From CAG-492 sp045643465 (lineage in GTDB: Bacteria > Bacillota > Clostridia > TANB77 > CAG-508): a stretch of 64,000 nt of DNA. Numbering within the stretch: the first letter of the stretch is position 1; each line of letters begins with the position of its first letter. A program made the position numbers and the translations under genes. A model generated the notes under the pieces. That model made no database searches. It was not told where the DNA came from and saw only the letters and a list, made by a program, of their open reading frames with translations. This document shows, one piece after another, positions 35,300 to 43,125 of this stretch. The DNA is taken from positions 1 to 64,000 of the forward strand of contig JAZUKV010000034.1 of assembly GCA_045643465.1 (NCBI GenBank), given 5' to 3'.

Positions 35300-36679
35300 T
35301 TATTCTTCTATCTTCCCTTTTAAATACCACATATGCTCTGAAACTATTTTAATCTTTACAACTTTGCCAATTAAATCTTCTGAGCCTTCAAAATTTATAA
35401 CTTTATTTGAATCAGTTCTTGCAGTTAGTAATTTTTCATTAGTCTTGCTTTTACCTTCCACCAAAACTTCTTGAACTGTATTTATATATTTTTTATTATT
35501 TTCTTCTATTTGGCTTTCAACAAGATTTTTTAATTTTTCAAATCTTTCATGCTTAATCTCTTCTTCTACCTGATTTTCCATTTTATCTGCTGGAGTTCCA
35601 ACCCTTCTTGAATATATAAACATGAATACTTGATCATAATTTACCTTATTTACTACATCTAAAGTATCCTCAAAATCTTCTTCTGTTTCACCTGGGAATC
35701 CTACTATTATATCTGTTGACAATGATAAATTAGGAATTGTATTTTTCATTTTATCTACTAATGCCAAATATTGCTCTTTACTATATTTTCTGTTCATTTT
35801 CTTTAGTATTTCTGTACTTCCTGATTGCAATGGTAAGTGAATCATTTTTGATACTTTTTCACAACTTTTAATTGCTTCTATAACATCATCTGAAAAATCC
35901 TTTGGGTGTGGAGAAATAAATTTTATTTTTTCTATTCCTTTTATTTTATTAATTGATCTTAATAATTGTGCAAAATTGTTAATACCTAAGTTGCCATTAC
36001 CTTTATATGAATTAACATTCTGACCCAATAAAGTAACTTCTTTATATCCATTTCTTGCTAAATCTTCAATCTCATTTATAATATCCTCTGGATTTCTGCT
36101 ACGCTCTCTTCCTCTCACATATGGAACTATACAATAACTGCAAAAATTATTGCATCCATTCATTATAGTAACAGAAGCTTTTGTTGTATCATTTCTTTTA
36201 ATTGGCAATCCTTCAATAACTTCTCCATCAATATCTAAAATATCAATTATTGATTTGCTATTGCATATTATATTGTATAAATCTTCTGGTAATTTATGAA
36301 GTGTATGTGTTCCAAATATTATATCTACAAAAGGATAGCTTTTTTTGATTTTTTCAACTATATGTTTTTCTTGCATCATACAACCACATATTGCAATTAT
36401 TGTCCCTTTTTGCTCTTTGTATTTTTTAACTTCTCCTAATTTTCCGAATAATTTATCTTCTGCATTTTCTCTAACACAGCAAGTATTAAAAATTATACAA
36501 TCAGCATCACTTATTTCTTCAGTTAATGAATAATTCATTTCTTCCATCATTCCAGAAATTTTTTCAGAATCATTTTCATTAAGCTGACAACCCATTGTAA
36601 AAATAGAATATTTATAATTTTTTGCTTCATTTAATTCTTTTACTTTTTTCATAAATTCTTTTTGATTTTCTATATCCAC
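35300..36679 (-). CDS. miaB: tRNA-2-methylthio-N6-dimethylallyladenosine synthase MiaB
   Basis: A 459-residue radical SAM methylthiotransferase modifying A37 of tRNAs reading UNN codons. The N-terminal UPF0004 domain has three Cys (GCQLNEND, TCCVREN, CGCMMQEK). The radical SAM domain has CNNFCSYCIVPYVRGRERSR (C-x3-C-x2-C). A C-terminal TRAM domain spans about 390-455. The start codon is GTG, with AAAGGAG about 13 bases upstream. mutS begins 20 bases after its stop. Confidence 0.95.
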   Translation of the reverse strand: MDIENQKEFMKKVKELNEAKNYKYSIFTMGCQLNENDSEKISGMMEEMNYSLTEEISDADCIIFNTCCVRENAEDKLFGKLGEVKKYKEQKGTIIAICGCMMQEKHIVEKIKKSYPFVDIIFGTHTLHKLPEDLYNIICNSKSIIDILDIDGEVIEGLPIKRNDTTKASVTIMNGCNNFCSYCIVPYVRGRERSRNPEDIINEIEDLARNGYKEVTLLGQNVNSYKGNGNLGINNFAQLLRSINKIKGIEKIKFISPHPKDFSDDVIEAIKSCEKVSKMIHLPLQSGSTEILKKMNRKYSKEQYLALVDKMKNTIPNLSLSTDIIVGFPGETEEDFEDTLDVVNKVNYDQVFMFIYSRRVGTPADKMENQVEEEIKHERFEKLKNLVESQIEENNKKYINTVQEVLVEGKSKTNEKLLTARTDSNKVINFEGSEDLIGKVVKIKIVSEHMWYLKGKIEE

Positions 36680-36787
36680 TTTTAATAAATTCTCCTTTAA
36701 ATTAATAACGCCATTTTACTACATATTTTGCTTTTTTTCAACAGTTTTTACTTGTTTAAAATTGAATATTCACTTCTATTTTACACA

Positions 36788-36820
36788 CAAAAAAAACGAA
36801 ATAGTTTTTTCTATTTCGCT
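36788..36820 (-). terminator. Terminator after rpmE
   Basis: CGAAATAG and CTATTTCG form an 8-bp stem followed by eight T on the minus strand. Confidence 0.9.
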
Positions 36821-36821
36821 T

Positions 36822-37022
36822 TTATTTGATACCATATTTGTTTTTGAATTTTTCAATTCTACCACCAGTTTTTTCGATTTTAATGTTGTTTGTATAATAT
36901 GGATGACATTTTGAACATGAATCAACTTTCATATCTTTTTTAGTTGAATTTGTTGTCATTACATTTCCACAAGCACAAGTGATAGTTGCTTCTTGATAAT
37001 TTGGATGTATTCCGTCTTTCAT
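36822..37022 (-). CDS. rpmE: 50S ribosomal protein L31
   Basis: A 66-residue L31 beginning MKDGIHPNYQEATITCACGN. It is of the zinc-binding (C+) type, with Cys in TCACGN and CSKCHPYYT. AGGAGAGGTG lies ahead of the ATG. It is a single gene with a terminator. The 49-residue membrane peptide gene lies upstream on the same strand. Confidence 0.96.
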   Translation of the reverse strand: MKDGIHPNYQEATITCACGNVMTTNSTKKDMKVDSCSKCHPYYTNNIKIEKTGGRIEKFKNKYGIK

Positions 37023-37107
37023 TATGTATTCACCTCTCCTTTAATTAATTAAATAAAACTGTATAATATATTAACACATATTTTTTAATTTTTCAATAGT
37101 TTTGTAA

Positions 37108-37257
37108 TTATTTTTCTTGTAAACTTTGTACATATGTAGCTGATGACTCTAATTCATTTTTTAAAGATGCTTTTTTTACTAACTTTGAAACTACATTAAA
37201 TAAGCATAGTACAATAAGTATAAATAATAATAATTTTCTCCATATTTTTGCTAACAT
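37108..37257 (-). CDS. Small single-pass membrane protein (49 residues)
   Basis: A 49-residue ORF starting MLAKIWRKLLLFILIVLCLF, one membrane helix with a basic N-terminus, then a charged amphipathic tail (SKLVKKASLKNELESS). AAAGGAGAG is ideally placed seven bases before the ATG, which argues strongly for translation. I do not recognise the family. It lies between rpmE and tRNA-Trp. Confidence 0.7.
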   Translation of the reverse strand: MLAKIWRKLLLFILIVLCLFNVVSKLVKKASLKNELESSATYVQSLQEK

Positions 37258-37418
37258 AATATCTCTCCTTTACATTAGACATACATACATTATACTATAA
37301 TTATACATTTTGTCAACCCAATATGCTTTAAAATCAATATTATCGTATAATAGTTTTAATAAAATATAATTTAGTATTGCTTTTTGAAAAAAATTATGCT
37401 ACTATATTATTTGTTGAT

Positions 37419-37494
37419 AGGGGTATGGTGTCAATGGTTAGCATGATGGTCTCCAAAACCACAGGTCTGAGTTCGAGTCTTAGTACCCCTGCCA
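37419..37494 (+). tRNA. tRNA-Trp (anticodon CCA)
   Basis: A 76-base cloverleaf: acceptor AGGGGTA pairs with TACCCCT, discriminator G and encoded CCA. The D arm is TGGTGTCAATGGTTAGCA, the anticodon loop CTCCAAA (CCA at 37453-37455), and the T loop GTTCGAG. G73 and the CCA anticodon specify tryptophan. The first anticodon-stem pair looks mismatched (A-C), otherwise normal. It stands alone on the plus strand. Confidence 0.95.
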
Positions 37495-37548
37495 ATTTTT
37501 TTTTGCACAAATTCTAGAATTAGTTATATTTTATAAGGAGTATATATT

Positions 37549-38025
37549 ATGCGAAAAATTACACAAAAATTTATTGATTTTATTCTTAAAATATCTCAAA
37601 AAATATTTCCAAAAAAATTATTTGAAATTGAAAAAAAATTTTTAACAATTGAAATCGTTTTATATATTTTTTTCGGAGTACTAACAACAATCGTTAATAT
37701 CGGAGTTTTTTCTTTATTAACAATTTGCTTTAATCTAGAAGAAAACTTATCTAATGTTATAGCAATAATTATATCTGTATTATTTGCTTACTTTAGTAAC
37801 AAAGATTTAGTATTTAATTCAAAAGCTACTTCTCTAAAAGAAAAATTTTATGAATTTCTAAAATTTATGCTTGGTAGAGCTTTTACTATGGTAGTTGAAT
37901 TAGTTGGATTTTATGTATTATTTAATTTGTTAGGAATTCCAAGATTAATTAGTAAAACATCAATTACTATTATTGTTATAATACTAAATTTTTTCATAAG
38001 TAAATTTTTCGCTTTTAAAAAATAA
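37549..38025 (+). CDS. GtrA-family membrane protein
   Basis: A 158-residue protein with four membrane segments of the GtrA family ('FFGVLTTIVNIGVFSLL', 'YFSNKDLVFNSKA'). Relatives act as flippases or partners in glycosylation of surface polymers, moving lipid-linked sugars. No glycosyltransferase partner is adjacent. AAGGAG precedes the ATG and a terminator follows. Confidence 0.88.
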   Translation: MRKITQKFIDFILKISQKIFPKKLFEIEKKFLTIEIVLYIFFGVLTTIVNIGVFSLLTICFNLEENLSNVIAIIISVLFAYFSNKDLVFNSKATSLKEKFYEFLKFMLGRAFTMVVELVGFYVLFNLLGIPRLISKTSITIIVIILNFFISKFFAFKK

Positions 38026-38028
38026 TTT

Positions 38029-38063
38029 AAGCTAAAAGAAATATTTTCTTTTAGCTTTTTTTA
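38029..38063 (+). terminator. Terminator after the GtrA-like gene, abutting the M23 gene's ribosome-binding site
   Basis: GCTAAAAGAA (38031-38040) and TTCTTTTAGC (38046-38055) followed by seven T. The AAGGAGG of the M23 peptidase gene begins three bases later. Confidence 0.9.
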
Positions 38064-38077
38064 TAAGGAGGTCTTTA

Positions 38078-38659
38078 ATTATATATAAATTTAATCGTTT
38101 TTATCTTTTTATATTATTTTTTTCTATTTTTATAATAATATTCTTTTCATCTACTTTTATTCAGTATTCAAATACTTCTTCAAATCAAACAATTTTTTCT
38201 CAGGATATTCCAGATAATAAGTTTTTATGGCCTTTAGTTAATTATAAAAATATCAGCTCCTACTTTGGAAAAAGAGCATCACCAACTGCATATGCATCTT
38301 CATATCATAAAGGAATTGATATCCCTGCACCAGCTGGAACAAATATTTATGCTGCAATGTCTGGAACAGTCATATCTGCAAAATTTAGTGGAAGTGGTGG
38401 TTGCACTGTTACAATTCAAAGTGGAAATATTTTTACGTCTTATTGTCATGTTTCTCCTAATTTTTTGGTTGCACCAGGTATATATGTTGAAAAAGGACAA
38501 CTAATTGCTCAAGTAGGTCCTAAAAATATCTATGGTTTCCCTGAAAATATTTATAAAGATTCTAGTGGTAATCCTACAAATGGAGCCACAACAGGATCAC
38601 ATCTTCATTTTGCTGTACGAAATGGTACTGAATATGTTAATCCTCTATTATTTTTTTAG
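38078..38659 (+). CDS. Membrane-anchored M23 peptidase with an apparent AUU start
   Basis: A 193-residue LytM-type metallopeptidase for peptidoglycan cross-links. The frame opens with a signal-anchor (NRFYLFILFFSIFIIIFFSS), then FLWPLVNYKNISSYFGKR and the zinc motifs YHKGIDIPAPAG (HxxxD) and GSHLHFAV (HxH), all intact. The first ATG in frame (38357) would remove the first zinc motif and the anchor. AAGGAGG at 38065-38071 stands six bases before ATT at 38078, with no ATG, GTG or TTG between. I therefore infer an AUU start. A terminator just upstream means expression depends on read-through or an internal promoter. Confidence 0.8.
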   Translation: MIYKFNRFYLFILFFSIFIIIFFSSTFIQYSNTSSNQTIFSQDIPDNKFLWPLVNYKNISSYFGKRASPTAYASSYHKGIDIPAPAGTNIYAAMSGTVISAKFSGSGGCTVTIQSGNIFTSYCHVSPNFLVAPGIYVEKGQLIAQVGPKNIYGFPENIYKDSSGNPTNGATTGSHLHFAVRNGTEYVNPLLFF

Positions 38660-38675
38660 CTATTATAAAAAATAA

Positions 38676-38701
38676 AACAGTAAGATTGCTCTTACTGCTT
38701 C
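38676..38701 (-). terminator. Terminator between the M23 and zinc-ribbon genes
   Basis: CAGTAAGA and TCTTACTG form an 8-bp stem; on the minus strand it is followed by TTTTATTTTTT, so it mainly serves the minus-strand gene. Confidence 0.8.
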
Positions 38702-38704
38702 ATA

Positions 38705-39178
38705 TTAATCTTCTTCCGCATCATCTTCTGAACTTTCGCATCCTCCGCAAGAATGACAATTTCCAGAACATCCAGAAAATTCTTCATCATAATCACTATT
38801 TAAGTCTAGCTCTATTATATTATGACATTCTGGGCACTCTATTTCATTTTCATCATACTCATTTAAATCTGCAAAAAATTCATTATTACAATATGGACAA
38901 ACAATTTCTGATTCATTGTCTTCCTCATCATATATATCTTTCTCAATTGTATTTATAGTATTTTCTACTTTTGCCAACTTTTTTTCAATATTTTTTTGGC
39001 CATTTTCTATATCAATAATTTTTTCATTAACTACTTCGCTCATTCTATCAATTATGTCTATAAAAATTATTGACATCTCTGACAATTTGGTTTTTACAAA
39101 ATTTAATTGCTCTTCATCTGTAATTTTTTCATCGATTTCACTCATTATCTCATGATATTTATTACTTAACTCAGACAT
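38705..39178 (-). CDS. CD1247-like protein with C-terminal zinc ribbon
   Basis: A 157-residue acidic protein. Residues 1-95 form a helical coiled-coil region ('LSEMSIIFIDIIDRMSEVV'). Next come two CxxC pairs (CPYCNNEF, CPECHNII) forming a zinc ribbon, and a Cys/Asp-rich tail (CSGNCHSCGGCE). The layout matches the clostridial family with a CD1247-type N-terminal domain, of unknown role. It lies 18 bases downstream of efp. GAAAGGAA gives the start. Confidence 0.75.
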   Translation of the reverse strand: MSELSNKYHEIMSEIDEKITDEEQLNFVKTKLSEMSIIFIDIIDRMSEVVNEKIIDIENGQKNIEKKLAKVENTINTIEKDIYDEEDNESEIVCPYCNNEFFADLNEYDENEIECPECHNIIELDLNSDYDEEFSGCSGNCHSCGGCESSEDDAEED

Positions 39179-39195
39179 TTTAAATTCCTTTCAAA

Positions 39196-39762
39196 CTAAA
39201 CTCTTTCCATGTATTCGCCAGTTCTTGTATCTATTTTAATAATATCTCCGATATTAACAAATAATGGAACAGATATTTCATATCCGTTTTCTAATGTTGC
39301 AGGTTTTCCAGATGTTGTTGTTGTATTTCCAGAAAATCCTGGCTCTGTATATGTTACCTCTAATTCAACAAACATAGGTGGTTCAACTGAGAATACATTT
39401 CCTTTATATGATAAAATTTTAACATTCATATTTTCTTTCATATATTTTAATGCATCACCTATTTGATCTTTATTTAAAGGCATTTGCTCGTATGTTTCAT
39501 TATCCATGAAATAATATAATTCCTCATCATTATATAAATATTGCATTTCTCTTTTTTCTATTTCTGCTCCTGGATATTTTTCTGATGGGTTAAATGTTTT
39601 TTCAAGAACTGCTCCTGATATTACATTCTTTAATTTTGTTCTTACAAAAGCTGATCCCTTTCCTGGTTTTACATGTTGAAATTCAACTACTTTGAATACG
39701 TTTCCATCCATTTCGAATGTTGTTCCGTTTCTAAAATCTCCTGCCATATATACTTCTGCCAT
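39196..39762 (-). CDS. efp: Translation elongation factor P
   Basis: A 188-residue EF-P that relieves ribosome stalling at polyproline. The three-OB-fold sequence is clear: VVEFQHVKPGKGSAFVRTKL places Lys at the tip of the modification loop, with the KOW-like start (GDFRNGTTFEMDG) and C-terminal KIDTRTGEYMERV. No EpmA/EpmB is adjacent. AAGGAGG precedes the ATG. Confidence 0.97.
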   Translation of the reverse strand: MAEVYMAGDFRNGTTFEMDGNVFKVVEFQHVKPGKGSAFVRTKLKNVISGAVLEKTFNPSEKYPGAEIEKREMQYLYNDEELYYFMDNETYEQMPLNKDQIGDALKYMKENMNVKILSYKGNVFSVEPPMFVELEVTYTEPGFSGNTTTTSGKPATLENGYEISVPLFVNIGDIIKIDTRTGEYMERV

Positions 39763-39846
39763 TATAAATTCCTCCTTGAATATTTTTTTCTTATTACATA
39801 TATTTATATATAATACAACATTTTCTTGAAAAAATCAATACTTGTG

Positions 39847-40908
39847 CTATATTACCACATAATTTTTATCTGATTTTGTTAAAGAATCTGAAGAATATTT
39901 TGAAATTAATATTGTATCTTCTATTCTTATACCAAATTTATTTGGTATATATATACCTGGTTCGTTTGTTATAATCATATTTTCTTTAAGTAAAAAGTCT
40001 ACTCTATTTCCAAAATATGGATATTCATGTATTTCTAATCCTACACCATGCCCTAAACTATGCATTGGCTCAAAACCATTTAATTTAATGTTACTTTCAA
40101 AATTTTTAGAAATTGCTTTTAAATTAGCTCCTTCTTTTAAGGATTCTGATACTTGAATTTGATTTTTTAATACTAAATCATATACTGGCTTAACATATTG
40201 AGGAACAAATCCTACAAAAATTGTTCTAGTCATATCTGAACAATATCCATTAACTTTACACCCCATATCTATTGTAATTGGGTCTCCTGCCTCTATTATT
40301 TTATCTGTTGGAACAGCATGTGGCATTGATGAATTCTTTCCAGAAGCAACAATTGTATCAAATGCCAACTCATCTGCACCATTTTTTATAAAAAAACGCT
40401 CTATTTCTGCTGCTACTTCTTTTTCTGTCATTCCTATTTTTATAAAACTTTTTAAATAATCAAAACAATCATCTGTTATTTTGCATGCCTTTTTTATATT
40501 TTCAATTTCGTAAGGCTCTTTAATCATTCTTTGTTTTTCAATTATTCCTTCAGTTTCTTCAAAATTATTTATTCTGAATTTATGCATATATTCTTTATAT
40601 TTTAAATATGTTAAATGTGATTCTTCAAATCCAACATTTTCACAAAATAAAAAGAAATTTTCATAATCATCTAAAGTTAAGTCTTTTATATCTACGACAA
40701 CAATTCCATCTTCTATTGTTAAAATTGCATTAACATGTTCAATATATCTACTATCCGTTATAAAAACATTCTCTTTTCTTGTAATTAAAAGAGTTCCTTC
40801 TGCCTCAATATTTGTTAAATAATAAATATTAACTGGATTAGTTATAATCATACCTTGCAAATTCAATCCCAACATTTTGTTTCGTAGCCATTTAATTTTT
40901 TCGTTCAT
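39847..40908 (-). CDS. M24-family Xaa-Pro aminopeptidase
   Basis: A 353-residue metallopeptidase with creatinase-type N-domain and pita-bread C-domain. Metal ligands are present: TIDMGCKVNGYCSDMTRT (two Asp), HSLGHGVGLEIHE (His), NEPGIY (Glu) and RIEDTI (Glu). It removes N-terminal residues preceding proline. The start is set at MNEKIKWLRNK, with GAGGGGAT upstream; the longer frame would overlap the prepilin-peptidase gene. It is commonly found immediately before efp, as here. Confidence 0.93.
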   Translation of the reverse strand: MNEKIKWLRNKMLGLNLQGMIITNPVNIYYLTNIEAEGTLLITRKENVFITDSRYIEHVNAILTIEDGIVVVDIKDLTLDDYENFFLFCENVGFEESHLTYLKYKEYMHKFRINNFEETEGIIEKQRMIKEPYEIENIKKACKITDDCFDYLKSFIKIGMTEKEVAAEIERFFIKNGADELAFDTIVASGKNSSMPHAVPTDKIIEAGDPITIDMGCKVNGYCSDMTRTIFVGFVPQYVKPVYDLVLKNQIQVSESLKEGANLKAISKNFESNIKLNGFEPMHSLGHGVGLEIHEYPYFGNRVDFLLKENMIITNEPGIYIPNKFGIRIEDTILISKYSSDSLTKSDKNYVVI

Positions 40909-40927
40909 AATACATCCCCTCAATTTT

Positions 40928-41674
40928 CTACATCTTATATTTTCCAAAAGAAAAAATTACAAATGGTAATACCATCAAAACTTCTAATGGTACAAAAATT
41001 ACAATAAATGCTGCTATTACTATAAATGGACCAAATGCTATATATTCAATCAATTCTTTATGTTTTATTTTTTGTACTATTAATAAAACAACACTATATA
41101 TCGCTGCTATTAAAAATGCTAATATCGCTATAGCTATTATACCTTGGAATCCAACATATAAACCTAATGCTGCCATCATTTTTACATCTCCAAATCCCAT
41201 TGTTTCTTTACCAAAAATAAGTCCACCAAGATAAGTTATTGCTAAGAATATTATTCCTCCTGCTGCCATACCTTCAAATAAACTAATTGCAGCATTCAAA
41301 TTTGATACCCCTTGTATAAAAGTAAATATTAGCCCAACTTCAAATATAGTTAATGTTAATCTATTTGGTATTATTTGTTTTTTATAATCAATACAAAAAG
41401 CAGATATAAGCATAGGTGTTACTATTATATATTTATAGGTACTAATATCTTTTGCTCCAAACTTATAAACTATTCCTATATAAATAAATATATGTATAAC
41501 CATTAATAAATATTTCGGTGTTGTGCTTTTTAAATATTCTTTAAAATTTTCTTTAGAAAAAATTTTCTTATGCTTTGGCAAAAAATAATTTAATACATCT
41601 GAAAACTGACCAGCTATTGCTCCTAATATTGCTGCCACAACATATACAATTATATTAACGTCATTTATATACAT
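40928..41674 (-). CDS. Type IV prepilin peptidase-like A24 aspartic protease
   Basis: A 248-residue polytopic membrane protease with about seven segments. The two catalytic Asp motifs are CIDYKKQIIPNRLT and the GxGD block MGFGDVKMMAALG. The N-terminal methylase-type cytoplasmic loop lacks the CxxC zinc motif, so methylation is doubtful. It would cleave type IV pilin or competence pseudopilin leaders, but no such substrates are in this window. It overlaps nothing and starts two bases after the YqeG gene's stop. Confidence 0.85.
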   Translation of the reverse strand: MYINDVNIIVYVVAAILGAIAGQFSDVLNYFLPKHKKIFSKENFKEYLKSTTPKYLLMVIHIFIYIGIVYKFGAKDISTYKYIIVTPMLISAFCIDYKKQIIPNRLTLTIFEVGLIFTFIQGVSNLNAAISLFEGMAAGGIIFLAITYLGGLIFGKETMGFGDVKMMAALGLYVGFQGIIAIAILAFLIAAIYSVVLLIVQKIKHKELIEYIAFGPFIVIAAFIVIFVPLEVLMVLPFVIFSFGKYKM

Positions 41675-41675
41675 T

Positions 41676-42182
41676 TTATACCTTCTCTTTCTTCATTTTC
41701 TTTAAATATTTATTTATTATTATTTTTTCTATAGGCCTTTTTATTTTTGTAATTATAATATCTTTGTCGCTAATTGGTTCAACTAAAATTGAAAACATAT
41801 TACACCTATTTGCTCCTATTACATCTGTCATAATCTGATCTCCAACTGCTGCTATATTTTTTTCATCTAGCTGCATAAGATTTTTAGCTTTTAAAAAACC
41901 TTTTTTGGATGGTTTTTTGGCAAAATGAAAATATGGAATATTTAAATCTTCAGATACTTTTTTTACTTTATCTATTTTGTTTGTATTTGAAACTATACAA
42001 AATTTTATATTTTGTTTCTTAAGCTCCTCTACCCATTCTTTTACTTTAACATCCATATTTCTATTATAATCTATTAATGTATTATCTATATCTAATATCA
42101 AACCTTTTATTTCGTGTTTTTCTAGTAATTCCCTTGTTATTGTAGTTACTCCTTTACAATATAAATCAGGATATAAAATCAT
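41676..42182 (-). CDS. YqeG-family HAD phosphatase
   Basis: A 168-residue HAD (IIIA) phosphatase. Motif I is ILDIDNTLIDYN, motif II IVSNTN and motif III AVGDQIMTDVIGANR. YqeG-type proteins are cytoplasmic; the clade includes mitochondrial PGP phosphatase relatives, and the bacterial substrate is uncertain. I use the ATG after CGAGGTGAG; the longer reading would have that Shine-Dalgarno sequence inside it. Confidence 0.9.
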   Translation of the reverse strand: MILYPDLYCKGVTTITRELLEKHEIKGLILDIDNTLIDYNRNMDVKVKEWVEELKKQNIKFCIVSNTNKIDKVKKVSEDLNIPYFHFAKKPSKKGFLKAKNLMQLDEKNIAAVGDQIMTDVIGANRCNMFSILVEPISDKDIIITKIKRPIEKIIINKYLKKMKKEKV

Positions 42183-42289
42183 TATCTCACCTCGTTTATT
42201 CATGAATTATATTACCAATATATTACTAATTTGTCAACTTAATTTGCGCAATCAAAAACAGCTTAATTTAGTAATTTTTTTAACAAAAA

Positions 42290-42325
42290 TAAAAAAGTGT
42301 CATCATAATTGATGCACTTTTTTTG
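42290..42325 (-). terminator. Terminator after the SleB-like gene
   Basis: AAGTGCATCA pairs with TGATGACACTT (one bulged base) and is followed by a T-rich run on the minus strand. Confidence 0.8.
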
Positions 42326-42336
42326 TTTATATATAT

Positions 42337-43026
42337 TTATTTGCAAAATCTGTGTTTTCCTATTGTTCGTACATATGGTCTAGACCATATCCAACTATTG
42401 GTTGCAGTATTTGGATTAAAATAATATATTGATCCATATGAAGGATCCCATCCATTTAATGCATCTTGTGCTGCTTTTCTAGCAGTTGCATCAGGATTTA
42501 AATTAATTTGCCCATCTGATACTGCTGTAAAAGCTCCTGATTGATATATAACTCCAGAAATTGAATTTGGAAATGAACTACTTTTTACTCTATTTAAAAC
42601 AACTGCTGCAATAGCTACTTGACCTTCATATATTTCACCTCTTGCTTCACCATAAACTAAATGTGCAAGCAAATTTAGATCTGAAGAGCTTGCAGAACTT
42701 CCAGATGAATTTGAAGAGCTCATTATTCCCATTGCATTTAATGTTTTTGTTCCTGCAATTCCATCTGCTACAAGTCCATTTTTTTGTTGAAATAACTTAA
42801 CTGCATTCAATGTTTTCGTTCCAAATATACCATCGATTGCACCATTATAATATCCCCAACGTTTTAATTTAGTTTGAATAGTTGATACTTCATTTCCTGA
42901 TGATCCATATTTTGATAAAGCAATACTACTATTTATTGAAAAAACTACATTTGCAACAAATAATAGTATTAATATAATTGCGATTATATAATATTTTTTT
43001 CGTTTATTTTTCAAAATCGATTTCAT
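42337..43026 (-). CDS. sleB: SleB-like spore cortex-lytic cell wall hydrolase
   Basis: A 229-residue exported hydrolase. It has an N-terminal signal-anchor (about 11-30), a peptidoglycan-binding repeat domain (KYGSSGNEVSTIQTKLKRWG ... 'GIFGTKTLNAV', about 36-105) and a C-terminal hydrolase_2 domain starting LLAHLVYGEARGE. Glu of YGEARGE is the expected catalytic residue of this lytic transglycosylase-type family. In spores, SleB opens the cortex at germination. GGGGTGATT precedes the start. Confidence 0.9.
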   Translation of the reverse strand: MKSILKNKRKKYYIIAIILILLFVANVVFSINSSIALSKYGSSGNEVSTIQTKLKRWGYYNGAIDGIFGTKTLNAVKLFQQKNGLVADGIAGTKTLNAMGIMSSSNSSGSSASSSDLNLLAHLVYGEARGEIYEGQVAIAAVVLNRVKSSSFPNSISGVIYQSGAFTAVSDGQINLNPDATARKAAQDALNGWDPSYGSIYYFNPNTATNSWIWSRPYVRTIGKHRFCK

Positions 43027-43125
43027 AAAAAATCACCCCATTTGTTTTTATAATTTCCAAATGGAGTAATTTTATTCAATTATTAAATTTATATATATTT
43101 TTTTCTAATTTTATTGCACTATTTT

